64,000 bases of DNA from Ruminiclostridium cellobioparum DSM 1351 = ATCC 15832. Lineage in GTDB: Bacteria; Bacillota; Clostridia; Acetivibrionales; DSM-1351. Where the stretch lies: positions 186,001 through 250,000 of the forward strand of contig NZ_JHYD01000002.1 in assembly GCF_000621505.1 (NCBI RefSeq). Reading direction: 5' to 3'. Made by a program: the position numbers and the translations under genes. Within the stretch, counting starts at the first letter, position 1. The number at the start of each line of letters is the position of its first letter. The notes under the pieces were generated by a model. The model was not told where the DNA came from. It saw only the letters and a program-made list of their open reading frames with translations, and did not search any database. Shown piece after piece: positions 29,571-37,541 of this stretch.

Positions 29571-30043
29571 AAACAGTAAAAAAAATAACCATTTCAGCAG
29601 TCATTATTGCTTTGTACGTTGTAATAATGTTTGTATCACAGGGCTTTGCCTTTGGGCAGTATCAGATAAGAATAGCCACTTCCCTGTATTCATTGAGCTA
29701 CGTATATCCATTCCTCATAGTACCTCTGGGCCTGGCCAACTTCCTCAGCAATACCGTAATGGGAGGGCTTGGACCGCTGGATATGCTAGGAGGAGCTTTA
29801 GCAGGAATAATAACTTCGGGGGCGGTTTATCTGGTACGCAAATTTAACTGGAATATGTGGCTGATTACAATACCTTTGGTTTTGGGCCCGGGCCTGCTGG
29901 TACCCATATGGCTCTCAAAACTTTTAAATATCCCATATTCCGTGCTGGCACCGGGTTTATGCATAGGACAAATAATTCCTGCTGCCGCAGGGGTTTTTAT
30001 TGTTCAGGTGGTACAGAAACATATAAAGGGTAAAATCGGTTAA
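29567..30043 (+). CDS. queT: QueT-type ECF-transporter substrate-binding (S) component
   Basis: This 158-aa membrane protein has five or six hydrophobic segments. FGQYQIRIATSLY followed by a proline- and glycine-rich second segment (FLIVPLGLANFLSN) is the QueT signature; QueT S-components import queuosine precursors such as preQ1 through a shared ECF energising module. GGAGGG lies about 6 nt before ATG 29567, which overlaps the activator stop by 4 nt. No ECF ATPase or T component is in this window, so it would use a module encoded elsewhere. The preQ1-I riboswitch at the head of the operon fits its role. Confidence 0.88.
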   Translation: MKTVKKITISAVIIALYVVIMFVSQGFAFGQYQIRIATSLYSLSYVYPFLIVPLGLANFLSNTVMGGLGPLDMLGGALAGIITSGAVYLVRKFNWNMWLITIPLVLGPGLLVPIWLSKLLNIPYSVLAPGLCIGQIIPAAAGVFIVQVVQKHIKGKIG

Positions 30044-30058
30044 TAGTAGTTTTTTAAC

Positions 30059-30088
30059 TTGTCCCTGCCAGTAATATTATGGTAAAAT
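30059..30088 (+). promoter_or_regulatory. Possible promoter of the serine hydrolase gene
   Basis: TTGTCC (30059-30064), 18 bp, TAAAAT (30083-30088). A plausible but not strong promoter for the genes from 30134 on. Confidence 0.4.
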
Positions 30089-30133
30089 TAGCTATCAAAA
30101 AGTAAAATGTCAATTTATACAAGGGGGATGGCT

Positions 30134-31288
30134 GTGATAAGTTTTAAAACACCTTATTTACCGTCGGAAGTGGGTTATGACAGTGAAAGACTGGAGGTTT
30201 TGAACCGGCATTTTGCAAAAATGCTGGAAGCCAATGAGCTTCAGTCGGCAAATTACTGCCTTTCAAGAGACGGAAAGATCTTCGCAAATACTGCAATGGG
30301 GAAACTGTCGTATAAGGAAGAGGATGAGAGGCCTGTTCAGCCCGATACCATACAAAACATAGCATCTGTTACAAAATTGTTCTGTGCTTCTGCCATCTTT
30401 AAACTTGTGGAGGATGGTAGGCTGCGCCTTGACCAATGCGTGGGAGAATTCATCGAGGAGTTCAAAGCTCCGCCTTTTAACAAGATCAACCTTGCCCATT
30501 TACTCACACATACCTCGGGTATGATGCCTGATCCCGGCTGTTTTGACAATAAATATTTCAAATCCCCCTGGGAATTTGTCCGGCAAATGAAGGGGACTAA
30601 CTGGATAGAGGCCGCATTGGCTTCAGGAATGAGGAAACAGCCGGGGGAGGAATGGGCTTACTGCAGCTTCGGGTTTGCTATTCTGGGTGAAGTCATATCC
30701 CGTGTAAGCGGAACCTTTGCAAATGATTATATTATGGAAAATATAGTCAGGCCATGCGGGATGGAGGATACCTTCTTTGACCTCACTGCCGAAACTGCCG
30801 TGCGGCATGCTGTAAGAAATCCGCAAATGGAAAAGGAAATTGATTCCATTCTTGCCGGCAAAACAAAAGCCAAGGACAGCTGGTCCAAAATCCCGTCTAC
30901 GGGAGGCGGACTGCATTCAACCGCCCTTGATCTGTGCAAATTCGGTACCATGCTGCTGAATAAAGGTACATATGACGGTAAAAGAATATTGGGCAGAAAA
31001 GCGGTTGAGAAAATGACAGCCCTGCATACAACTCCTGACGTAAAGGATTACTGCTGGAATGCGGGAGGAGTATCAAGAGAGTATGGACTGGGACCTGATA
31101 TGCGGCATAATCTTGCATCTCTGTATACAAAAGGTACATTTTTTCATGAAGGTGCCGGAGGCTGCTGTATATTGATAGATCCGGCAGAAAAGCTGGTGGC
31201 GGCATGGTTTGTTCCTTTTGTCAACAATGTCTGGCGCGCCCATGCGTTGTATAACGCAGCCGCCGTTATGTGGTCGGGACTGGAATAG
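30134..31288 (+). CDS. Beta-lactamase-fold serine hydrolase (class C/EstB type)
   Basis: This 384-aa cytoplasmic serine hydrolase has the penicillin-binding-protein fold. The catalytic tetrad is S-x-x-K in NIASVTKLFCA, the Tyr motif is Y-C-S in WAYCSFGFAILG, and the third motif is near FFHEGAGGC. Length and sequence type are those of class C-like esterases or peptidases, not true beta-lactamases. AAGGGGG (30120-30126) is 7 nt before GTG 30134, so I prefer it to ATG 30107 with no ribosome site. No signal peptide. It is followed by a remnant of a second copy and an ABC exporter operon. Confidence 0.82.
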   Translation: MISFKTPYLPSEVGYDSERLEVLNRHFAKMLEANELQSANYCLSRDGKIFANTAMGKLSYKEEDERPVQPDTIQNIASVTKLFCASAIFKLVEDGRLRLDQCVGEFIEEFKAPPFNKINLAHLLTHTSGMMPDPGCFDNKYFKSPWEFVRQMKGTNWIEAALASGMRKQPGEEWAYCSFGFAILGEVISRVSGTFANDYIMENIVRPCGMEDTFFDLTAETAVRHAVRNPQMEKEIDSILAGKTKAKDSWSKIPSTGGGLHSTALDLCKFGTMLLNKGTYDGKRILGRKAVEKMTALHTTPDVKDYCWNAGGVSREYGLGPDMRHNLASLYTKGTFFHEGAGGCCILIDPAEKLVAAWFVPFVNNVWRAHALYNAAAVMWSGLE

Positions 31289-31318
31289 ACGGTGAAGCAG
31301 TGGAGCCAGTGATTTCAT

Positions 31319-31474
31319 GGAGTCTTTTTCCATGAGGGCTATGGAACCTGCTGTTTAACCATTGATCCTGCGGAAAAGCTTGTGGCAGTCTGGTTTGCAA
31401 TCTTTGCGGGTGACAGCTGGTACGCACATGCAATAAACAATGTATCTGCCATTATATGGTCGGGGTTGAGATAA
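31319..31474 (+). pseudogene. Remnant of a second serine hydrolase gene
   Basis: In one frame these 156 bases encode GVFFHEGYGTCC, then IDPAEKLVAVWF, then a SAIIWSGLR end. They line up closely with the last 52 residues of the intact gene just upstream (FFHEGAGGCC, IDPAEKLVAAWF, AAVMWSGLE). There is no start and no N-terminal part. It is the 3' scar of a tandem duplicate. Its TAA overlaps the ATG of the ABC permease gene (TAATG), so the lost gene was probably coupled to the exporter operon. Confidence 0.85.
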
Positions 31475-32292
31475 TGAATTACATAAAAAATAAGATACAG
31501 GTGGTAAAAGCCGTATCAATGGTAACTTACAAGGAGTGGAGTGCTTATCGCACCCACTCAATGGTCTCCATCTTTGTAGGTCCGGTTTATTTCATGGTGC
31601 AGTACTTTATATGGAAGGCAGTGTATTCGGGAAATTCTGTCTTAAATGGCATGGAGCTTTCTCAAATTCTGACCTATTTTGGCGTTACGGCATTAATCGG
31701 ATATCTCACCATGGATTTTGCCGACTGGAATCTGCAAATGCTGGTCCGGACCGGAAAGTTCCTGACTTTTGCACTAAGGCCGGTACATCACAGGTTTTTT
31801 GCACTGTCGCAAAAAATAGGACACCGTATTCTGGGCTTACTTTTTGAATTTCTGCCCTGCCTCTTTATTTTCGTATTTATATTTAAGGTTAATATGATAC
31901 CCGCAAGCCCGGGGTGGACAGTTCTTTCAATAGTGCTCGCCTTCCTGATGAACTTTTATCTGAATTACATTATCGGCTTGACTGCCTTCTGGCTTGTGCA
32001 ATCCACAAGTATACGGAGGGTATATCAGCTGCTCCTGGGTATATTTTCGGGAGGTCTTATCCCTCTGGTTTTCTTTCCGGTATATTTGCAGAAACTGCTT
32101 TTTTTCCTGCCGTTTCAATACGTTTCCTATGTTCCGACCATGGTGTTTACCGGTAAATATTCACTGGCCGGCATAAAAATGGGAATACCTGAGATAGTCG
32201 GGATTCAGGCAGCGGCGGTTCTGCTGGCGGCACTGGCAAGTGAAGCGGTGTATAGAGCTTCAATGAAAAGGTTTACGGGGGTGGGCGCATGA
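31474..32292 (+). CDS. ABC-2-type exporter permease (DUF990 family), first
   Basis: This 272-aa protein has six hydrophobic segments. With the next two genes it forms the standard set of a two-permease, one-ATPase exporter found widely in Firmicutes and often linked to antibiotic or lipid export. The substrate is unknown. ATG 31474 starts the family-typical MNYIKNKIQVVKAV; the in-frame ATG 31456 lies within the upstream remnant. A GGGG (31462-31465) 8 nt upstream may serve as ribosome site. It overlaps the next gene by 4 nt (ATGA). Confidence 0.82.
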   Translation: MNYIKNKIQVVKAVSMVTYKEWSAYRTHSMVSIFVGPVYFMVQYFIWKAVYSGNSVLNGMELSQILTYFGVTALIGYLTMDFADWNLQMLVRTGKFLTFALRPVHHRFFALSQKIGHRILGLLFEFLPCLFIFVFIFKVNMIPASPGWTVLSIVLAFLMNFYLNYIIGLTAFWLVQSTSIRRVYQLLLGIFSGGLIPLVFFPVYLQKLLFFLPFQYVSYVPTMVFTGKYSLAGIKMGIPEIVGIQAAAVLLAALASEAVYRASMKRFTGVGA

Positions 32293-33074
32293 AATCAAAT
32301 TACCCGGGTATCTACAGGGAGTGTATAAAGGTTTCATTTGCCACTGCCGCCACGTACAGGTTTAATTTTGTATTAAACGCCATTATTATGCTGGTAAGCA
32401 ATGTACTTTTTCCACTGGTCACTATTCTCATTTACGGGTCGGGAGCCGGTTTTCCGGGCTGGTCCTTCTATGAGGTGCTGCTCATACAGGCTGTGTTTAC
32501 ACTGTCTGCCGGAATCTCCGGTGCATTGTTCAACGGAATCCTGTGGGTTACCATGCGCCACATAATAGAGGGGAGCCTGGAAATAGTTTTGATCAAGCCA
32601 GTGGATTGCCTGTTTTACCTGGTGGCGTCTACCTTTGAACCCGACAGCATTGGCCTTATTGCCGGGGGCTGCATAATGTTTGCCATTGCAGCTGGAAATG
32701 CAGGCGCCATTTCATTATTGATGTGGCTTCAGTTCCTTGCTCTGTTTCTTGCAGGACTTCTGGTAATGATGGGAATTTCATTTATCATGGCTGCAACCTC
32801 TTTTAAATGGGTGGGCAATTCAAGGATACCCGAGATATTTGAGAGTATCAAATCTTTTGGGAAGTATCCCCAAAGTATACTTAACAAGTCGGCTGCCGCC
32901 TTTGCCGCATTCGTCATCCCCGTGGCCATGGTGGGATGCTTTCCGGCAGCAGCCCTGCTGGGAAAGGCAAGCATGCCGATGTTTGCGGCGGTAATTCCCT
33001 GCGTATTATTTGCACTTTCAGGCATATTCCTGTATAAATATATGATCCGTCTGTATGAGGGAGTTGGAGGTTAA
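32289..33074 (+). CDS. ABC-2-type exporter permease (DUF990 family), second
   Basis: This 261-aa protein has six hydrophobic segments and a short cytoplasmic N terminus (MKSNYPGIYRECIKVSFATA). The conserved segment with WVGNSRIPEIFESIKSF is typical of the second permease of this exporter type. It starts within the stop of the first permease (4-nt overlap) and is followed after 6 nt by the ATPase gene. The paired non-identical permeases imply a heterodimeric channel. Confidence 0.82.
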   Translation: MKSNYPGIYRECIKVSFATAATYRFNFVLNAIIMLVSNVLFPLVTILIYGSGAGFPGWSFYEVLLIQAVFTLSAGISGALFNGILWVTMRHIIEGSLEIVLIKPVDCLFYLVASTFEPDSIGLIAGGCIMFAIAAGNAGAISLLMWLQFLALFLAGLLVMMGISFIMAATSFKWVGNSRIPEIFESIKSFGKYPQSILNKSAAAFAAFVIPVAMVGCFPAAALLGKASMPMFAAVIPCVLFALSGIFLYKYMIRLYEGVGG

Positions 33075-33080
33075 GGATTT

Positions 33081-34073
33081 ATGGACATTATTACGGTTGA
33101 AAATCTGAATAAGACTTATGAGACTTACAGGCGCGGCAGCAAATTCTCCGAAACTTTTAAAAGCTTTTTCAAAAGGGAGAAGGTCATTATTGAGGCGGTA
33201 AAGGATATCTCCTTTACTGTTGAGGAGGGTGAGATCGCCGGGATTTTGGGGCCTAACGGTGCGGGTAAATCCACTACCATCAAGATGCTGACCGGAACAC
33301 TGTTTCCAACCGGTGGTACCATTAATGTGATGGGCTATACTCCTCATAAGGAGAGAGCGGCCTATGTACATAATATCGGAGCGGTGTTCGGACAGAAATC
33401 CCAGCTCATATGGGATATTCCCCCCATGGACAGCTTTAACATGAACAAGGCTATTTACTCCATATCAGACAGGGATTTTAAATATACTCTTGATAAGCTT
33501 ACAGGGTTATTTGAAGTGGAGGACATAGTATCAAAGCCCACAAGGGTGCTCTCCCTGGGTGAGAGGATGAAGTGTGAGTTCATAATGGCCATGCTGCACA
33601 AACCTGAAGTGGTATTTCTGGACGAGCCCACCATAGGCCTTGACGTGATTGCAAAGCAGCGGATCAGAACCTTTATAAAGGAAATGAATGCCCAGGGCAC
33701 CACCTTCATACTTACCACTCATGATTTGGAGGATGTGGAGCAGCTGGCCCGGAAGGTCGTGATTATCAATCACGGACAGAAGGTTTTCGATGACAAGCTT
33801 CAAAACCTGCAGCTTGTACTGGGCTCAAAGAAAATTATTCACTTGATGCTGACAAGCCCCAGGACGGATATAAAAATTGAGGGTACCGAGGTGGCTGAAA
33901 AGAAATCGGATTATGAATATATCCTTGAAGTCAATCTGGCCAACAGCTCCATCAATACTTTTATAAGAAATCTGACCAACATGTGTGAATTCTCCGATAT
34001 ATCAATAAAGGAGCTGCCCATGGAAAAAATAATTACCCGTATATATGAGGGGCATGGAGTCAGTGCGGTTTAA
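33081..34073 (+). CDS. ABC exporter ATP-binding protein
   Basis: This 330-aa ATPase has Walker A GPNGAGKST (about residue 60), Q-loop FGQKSQLIWDIPP, signature LSLGERMKCE, Walker B VVFLDEPTIGLD and switch His in TTHDLEDVEQLA. The signature reads LSLGE instead of LSGGQ, as is usual in the DUF990-linked family. The C-terminal 90 residues form an added domain. Energises the two permeases before it. GTTGGAGGTT precedes the ATG. The three genes form one operon. Confidence 0.92.
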   Translation: MDIITVENLNKTYETYRRGSKFSETFKSFFKREKVIIEAVKDISFTVEEGEIAGILGPNGAGKSTTIKMLTGTLFPTGGTINVMGYTPHKERAAYVHNIGAVFGQKSQLIWDIPPMDSFNMNKAIYSISDRDFKYTLDKLTGLFEVEDIVSKPTRVLSLGERMKCEFIMAMLHKPEVVFLDEPTIGLDVIAKQRIRTFIKEMNAQGTTFILTTHDLEDVEQLARKVVIINHGQKVFDDKLQNLQLVLGSKKIIHLMLTSPRTDIKIEGTEVAEKKSDYEYILEVNLANSSINTFIRNLTNMCEFSDISIKELPMEKIITRIYEGHGVSAV

Positions 34074-34119
34074 TGAGATGGTGACAAAAGACCCTCCAAA
34101 AAATATTTACGAAAAATAT

Positions 34120-34148
34120 TTGACAATTCAATACTTCGGGTATAGAAT
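34120..34148 (+). promoter_or_regulatory. Promoter of the MarR gene
   Basis: TTGACA (34120-34125), 17 bp, TAGAAT (34143-34148): near consensus. Between the boxes lies ATAC-TTCGG-GTAT (34131-34143), a palindrome, the first copy of an ATACTTCG element that recurs at 34155 and 34735. Probable autoregulation. Confidence 0.7.
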
Positions 34149-34154
34149 AAAAAT

Positions 34155-34178
34155 ATACTTCGAGCAAAGAACTATTTT
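34155..34178 (+). promoter_or_regulatory. Repeated operator-like element, copy at the MarR gene
   Basis: A 24-bp element beginning ATACTTCGA and ending AAAGAACTATTTT sits just before the ribosome site. It matches 34735-34758 at 21 of 24 positions. It is a candidate binding site for the MarR protein. Confidence 0.6.
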
Positions 34179-34187
34179 AAGGGGTGT

Positions 34188-34691
34188 GTGATAATCAGCA
34201 GTCAGAGTTTTGATATTGAGACAATAATATTCGATTATATAGACCAATTTAAGTTTTTGTTTTTTCCGGAACAGTGGAATGCGGTTTTTTTAGATTATTC
34301 CAAGAACGAGATATTGGTGCTTCTTTACCTGTATAAAAAGAAGACGGCCAATATGACCGAGCTCTCCGAGTATATTTGTGCACCCCTGAATACGGCAACC
34401 GGAGTGGTGGGCAGGCTTGAAAAAAAGAATATGGTTGAAAGAATCAGAGGAAATGAAGACCGCAGGGTGGTAAACATTGTGCTGACACCTGCGGCCCAGG
34501 CTTTTATTGACGAAGAGAAAAAGCTTGCCGCCTATTATTTCGGTGAGATTTATAAAGCACTGACAGAGGAAGAAAGGGCAGCAGGAATCAATATTATAGG
34601 CAAGGTGATCAGTATACTGAAAAAGGGAAAACCGGGGCAGGGTGAAGATAATGGTACAGTTAAAAGAGTTAAAAGGATTAATATTGAGTAA
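34188..34691 (+). CDS. MarR-family transcriptional regulator
   Basis: This 167-aa winged-helix regulator has the usual helical dimer ends. LSEYICAPLNTATGVVGRLEKKNMVERIRGNEDRRVVNIVLTP spans the recognition helix and the wing, with the characteristic DRR. GTG 34188 follows AAGGGG. Its promoter contains a palindrome and a repeated ATACTTCG element that also appears before the ArsA operon. It therefore probably represses its own gene and that operon. Inducer unknown. Confidence 0.88.
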   Translation: MIISSQSFDIETIIFDYIDQFKFLFFPEQWNAVFLDYSKNEILVLLYLYKKKTANMTELSEYICAPLNTATGVVGRLEKKNMVERIRGNEDRRVVNIVLTPAAQAFIDEEKKLAAYYFGEIYKALTEEERAAGINIIGKVISILKKGKPGQGEDNGTVKRVKRINIE

Positions 34692-34734
34692 TAATTAAGT
34701 AATAGTTAAGAATAAGGCAAATTTTTTTACAAAA

Positions 34735-34763
34735 ATACTTCGATAAAAGAACTATTCTCGAAG
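34735..34763 (+). promoter_or_regulatory. Repeated operator-like element, copy at the ArsA operon
   Basis: ATACTTCGATAAAAG (from 34735) continues into AACTATTCT and matches the element at 34155 in 21 of 24 bases. Here CTTCGA (34738-34743) and TCGAAG (34758-34763) also form an inverted repeat. TTTACA at 34726-34731 is a possible -35 for the operon; no good -10 is at normal spacing. Confidence 0.6.
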
Positions 34764-34825
34764 GGAAGTTAAATAAAACTGGTGTGACCGAAATAATAAA
34801 TGTTGCATTGGAAATGGAGGCTGTT

Positions 34826-35992
34826 ATGGGAAGAATAATTATTTTTACAGGAAAAGGCGGAGTGGGCAAAACCAGCACTGCTGCCGCACATGCCGTAAAA
34901 GCGGCCGGGGAGGGGAAAAAGACCCTGATAGTGAGCACCGATATGACTCACAATCTGAGTGATCTGTTCATGAAGGAGCTGAAGGAGGAGCCGGTTGAAA
35001 TCCTTGGGAATCTGGACGGCCTTGAAATTGATTCAAATTATGAGATGGAGAGATATTACGGGACAATATCCAAAGCCTTCAAGAATATGCTGACGTTTGA
35101 AAACCGGGCCGATAGTGAGATCTTTGACGATATAGTTGTTTTTCCGGGAATAGAGGAGCTTTTCTCATTGCTGAAGATAAAAGAATTGTTTGATTCCGGC
35201 ACATACGACCTGATCATCGTGGATTGTGCTCCCACAGGGGAAACGCTGTCCCTGCTGAAGTTTCCCGAACTGCTTTCCTGGTATATGGAAAAGCTCTTTC
35301 CCATCGGAAAGGTGGCGTTAAAAGTTCTAAGGCCCATTTCCAGGGCGGCATTCAAAATTGAAATGCCCGATGACAGGGCAATGAATGACATAGAGAAGCT
35401 GTATGTCAAGCTGGGAACCCTTCAAACGCTGTTAAAGGACCGGGATACATGCAGTATCAGACTTGTCACCATTCCTGAGAAAATGGTTGTGGAAGAAACC
35501 AAAAGAAACTATATGTATTTGAACCTGTACAATTTTAATGTGGATGGTCTTTATATCAACAGAATAATTCCCGAGGATGTCGACAACAGCTTTTTTGACC
35601 AATGGAAGCAGATTCAGTCCAATTACCTTGAAGAAATTGAAGCTGTATTTGCAAACATACCCGTTTATAGGATCAAATGGTATGAAGAGGATATTAACGG
35701 AATTAAAGGCCTGGAAAGGGTGGCAGCCGATGCTCTTGACGACCGGAATCTATTCAAGGTGCTGAAAACCACTGTAAATGAAACTTTTAATAAGACTGAC
35801 AGGGGATACCGGCTGGACGTGTATGTGCCGCTGGCCGGGAAGGGTGCATTTGATCTCTTTGAATCAGGCACAGATATAATAATCAAAATTGGAAACTTTA
35901 AAAGAAATATTCCAATTCCAAATAGCGTAAGAAAATATCAGATGGCATCGGCCAAGCTGGATGCCGGAACTCTGAGTATATATTTTGAGTGA
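34826..35992 (+). CDS. ArsA/Get3-family ATPase with HSP20-like tail, first of two
   Basis: This 388-aa deviant-Walker-A ATPase opens with RIIIFTGKGGVGKTS; both the signature lysine and the P-loop lysine are present. STDMTHNLSD is switch I and DCAPTGETLSLLKFP switch II, as in ArsA and Get3. Residues about 325-388 are the HSP20-like C-terminal domain found in bacterial members. It has one ATPase domain, so it must pair with another chain, probably the product of the gene at 36360. No arsenite-binding cysteine set or Get3 CxxC is visible, and no arsenical pump is nearby, so arsenic export is unlikely. ATG 34826 follows GGAGG by 5 nt. Confidence 0.88.
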   Translation: MGRIIIFTGKGGVGKTSTAAAHAVKAAGEGKKTLIVSTDMTHNLSDLFMKELKEEPVEILGNLDGLEIDSNYEMERYYGTISKAFKNMLTFENRADSEIFDDIVVFPGIEELFSLLKIKELFDSGTYDLIIVDCAPTGETLSLLKFPELLSWYMEKLFPIGKVALKVLRPISRAAFKIEMPDDRAMNDIEKLYVKLGTLQTLLKDRDTCSIRLVTIPEKMVVEETKRNYMYLNLYNFNVDGLYINRIIPEDVDNSFFDQWKQIQSNYLEEIEAVFANIPVYRIKWYEEDINGIKGLERVAADALDDRNLFKVLKTTVNETFNKTDRGYRLDVYVPLAGKGAFDLFESGTDIIIKIGNFKRNIPIPNSVRKYQMASAKLDAGTLSIYFE

Positions 35993-36030
35993 TTTATTTA
36001 GGTTTTGTGCGGAAAGGCGGAGGTACTATT

Positions 36031-36291
36031 ATGAATAAAGAATTTGCAAAAAAGCTGATAAAGGCTGAAATCCTCAGATACCAGGCTATAAAGGAAATAC
36101 TGCCCGAGGGTATGAAACATGGGATTGAGACCCTCGAAAGGGATGCAGGCAATTTATTGAAGGATATTGCTATGGAAATTATTTCGGAAAATTTTTCACG
36201 GCAGGAGAACGTAAGCCGGCCGGATCAGGATAATACCGGGAAAACTGAGGATAAGAAAGCTGTAAAGCGGGTTGACGTCGACTTTAACTGA
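36031..36291 (+). CDS. Small helical protein between two ArsA-like genes
   Basis: This 86-aa charged, helical protein has no known domain I can name. Its N-terminal half (FAKKLIKAEILRYQAIKEIL and EGMKHGIETL) looks like a helical hairpin; the tail (from about residue 65) is polar and probably disordered, ending KRVDVDFN. GGAGG is 8 nt before ATG 36031. Gaps of 38 and 68 bp to the two ArsA-like genes place it in the same operon. It may be an adaptor or client of the ATPase pair. Function unknown. Confidence 0.65.
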   Translation: MNKEFAKKLIKAEILRYQAIKEILPEGMKHGIETLERDAGNLLKDIAMEIISENFSRQENVSRPDQDNTGKTEDKKAVKRVDVDFN

Positions 36292-36359
36292 TCAGTTAAC
36301 CGGCGCAATGGATTAATCTGGTGCATAAAGTTAAAAATTATTGAAAAGGAGCAAGCATT

Positions 36360-37541
36360 ATGAGAATAATATTATATACAGGAAAAGGCGGAGTGGGCAA
36401 AACCAGCATCGCGGCTGCAACTGCCTGCAAAATAGCCGCCGATGGAAAAAAGGTGCTTGTAGTCAGTACTGACCTGGCACACAGCTTGAGTGATTCCTTC
36501 GACGTCAGGCTGTCAAATGAACCTGCTGAAATAAGCAGGAATCTATATGCCATGGAAATTGACTCGGTACTGGAAAATGAAAAGTCCTGGGGAAAAGTAA
36601 AAGGATATTTGGAAAAGCTTATGATGCTCAAGTCGGAAAGAACTGTTGAAAGCGAAGAATTACTGGTGTTTCCCGGATTTGATGAGCTGATGTCCCTGTT
36701 GAAGATAAAGGATATCCATGACGAGGGCATATACGACGTATTGATAGTTGACTGTGCACCGACAGGGGAAACCATGTCCCTGCTCAAATTTCCGGATCTG
36801 TTCAAATGGTGGATGGAAAAGCTTTTCCCCATTAAGCGGAAGGGGGCAAAAATAGCAGGGCCCATTATACAGGCAACCGTTAAAGTACCCATGCCGTCTG
36901 AAGAAACCTTCGATGAGATTGAAAGATTATATGACAAAATTGATCAACTGCATCAATTGATGATGAATAAAGAGGCGGTGAGCATAAGAATAGTTACTAC
37001 TCCTGAGAAGATAGTAGTCAAGGAGGCAAAGAGGAGCTTTTCCTACCTTCATCTTTTTGATTACAATGTTGACTGTATAATCATAAACAGAATATTCTCA
37101 GAGGCTTCCCTGTGCGGCTATTTCGAGAAGTGGGCTCAAATTCAGAAGGACAGTATCAGGGATATTTCCGACAGTTTTAAAGGAATTCCCGTTTTCAAGC
37201 TGGAACTGCTCAACTGTGAATTGAGAAGGCTTGACATCTTGAATACCATAGCGCAGCAGCTGTACAGGAAAACAGATCCCCAAAAGGTTCTTTTCAATGA
37301 AAAAATATTCTCGGTTGAGAAAGATCACAATGGTTACATCCTTGCAATCAATATGCCTTTTGTGGATAAAAAGGAGTTGAAGCTTTCACAAAAGGGTGAT
37401 GAAATAACCATCTCAATCAAGAATGAAAGGAGATGTCTGGTACTGCCGGCAAAGCTTCAGCCGCTGGAAATAACCGGTGCAAAATATGAGGACGGCAGGC
37501 TCAACCTTCACTTTGCCCAGCGTCAGGCCTTAAACCTGTAG
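36360..37541 (+). CDS. ArsA/Get3-family ATPase with HSP20-like tail, second of two
   Basis: This 393-aa protein is a paralogue of the first: ILYTGKGGVGKTSIAAA, STDLAHSLSDSFD, DCAPTGETMSLLKFP, and an HSP20-like C-terminal domain (about 325-390). Both chains keep all nucleotide residues, so a heterodimer with two active sites is expected. The two differ enough (for example in the helical subdomain around residues 70-130) that they are not a recent duplication. AAAGGAGC precedes ATG 36360. The 3' end overlaps the convergent response-regulator remnant by 19 bp. Confidence 0.88.
   Translation: MRIILYTGKGGVGKTSIAAATACKIAADGKKVLVVSTDLAHSLSDSFDVRLSNEPAEISRNLYAMEIDSVLENEKSWGKVKGYLEKLMMLKSERTVESEELLVFPGFDELMSLLKIKDIHDEGIYDVLIVDCAPTGETMSLLKFPDLFKWWMEKLFPIKRKGAKIAGPIIQATVKVPMPSEETFDEIERLYDKIDQLHQLMMNKEAVSIRIVTTPEKIVVKEAKRSFSYLHLFDYNVDCIIINRIFSEASLCGYFEKWAQIQKDSIRDISDSFKGIPVFKLELLNCELRRLDILNTIAQQLYRKTDPQKVLFNEKIFSVEKDHNGYILAINMPFVDKKELKLSQKGDEITISIKNERRCLVLPAKLQPLEITGAKYEDGRLNLHFAQRQALNL

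Noticed and set aside
30134-31288. Antibiotic-resistance beta-lactamase
   Set aside because: It lacks a signal peptide and is closer to class C-like esterases or peptidases; fold likeness alone is not evidence of resistance.
34826-37541. Arsenite efflux operon
   Set aside because: Although the ATPases belong to the ArsA family, no ArsB, ArsR or ArsD and no metal-binding cysteine set is present.
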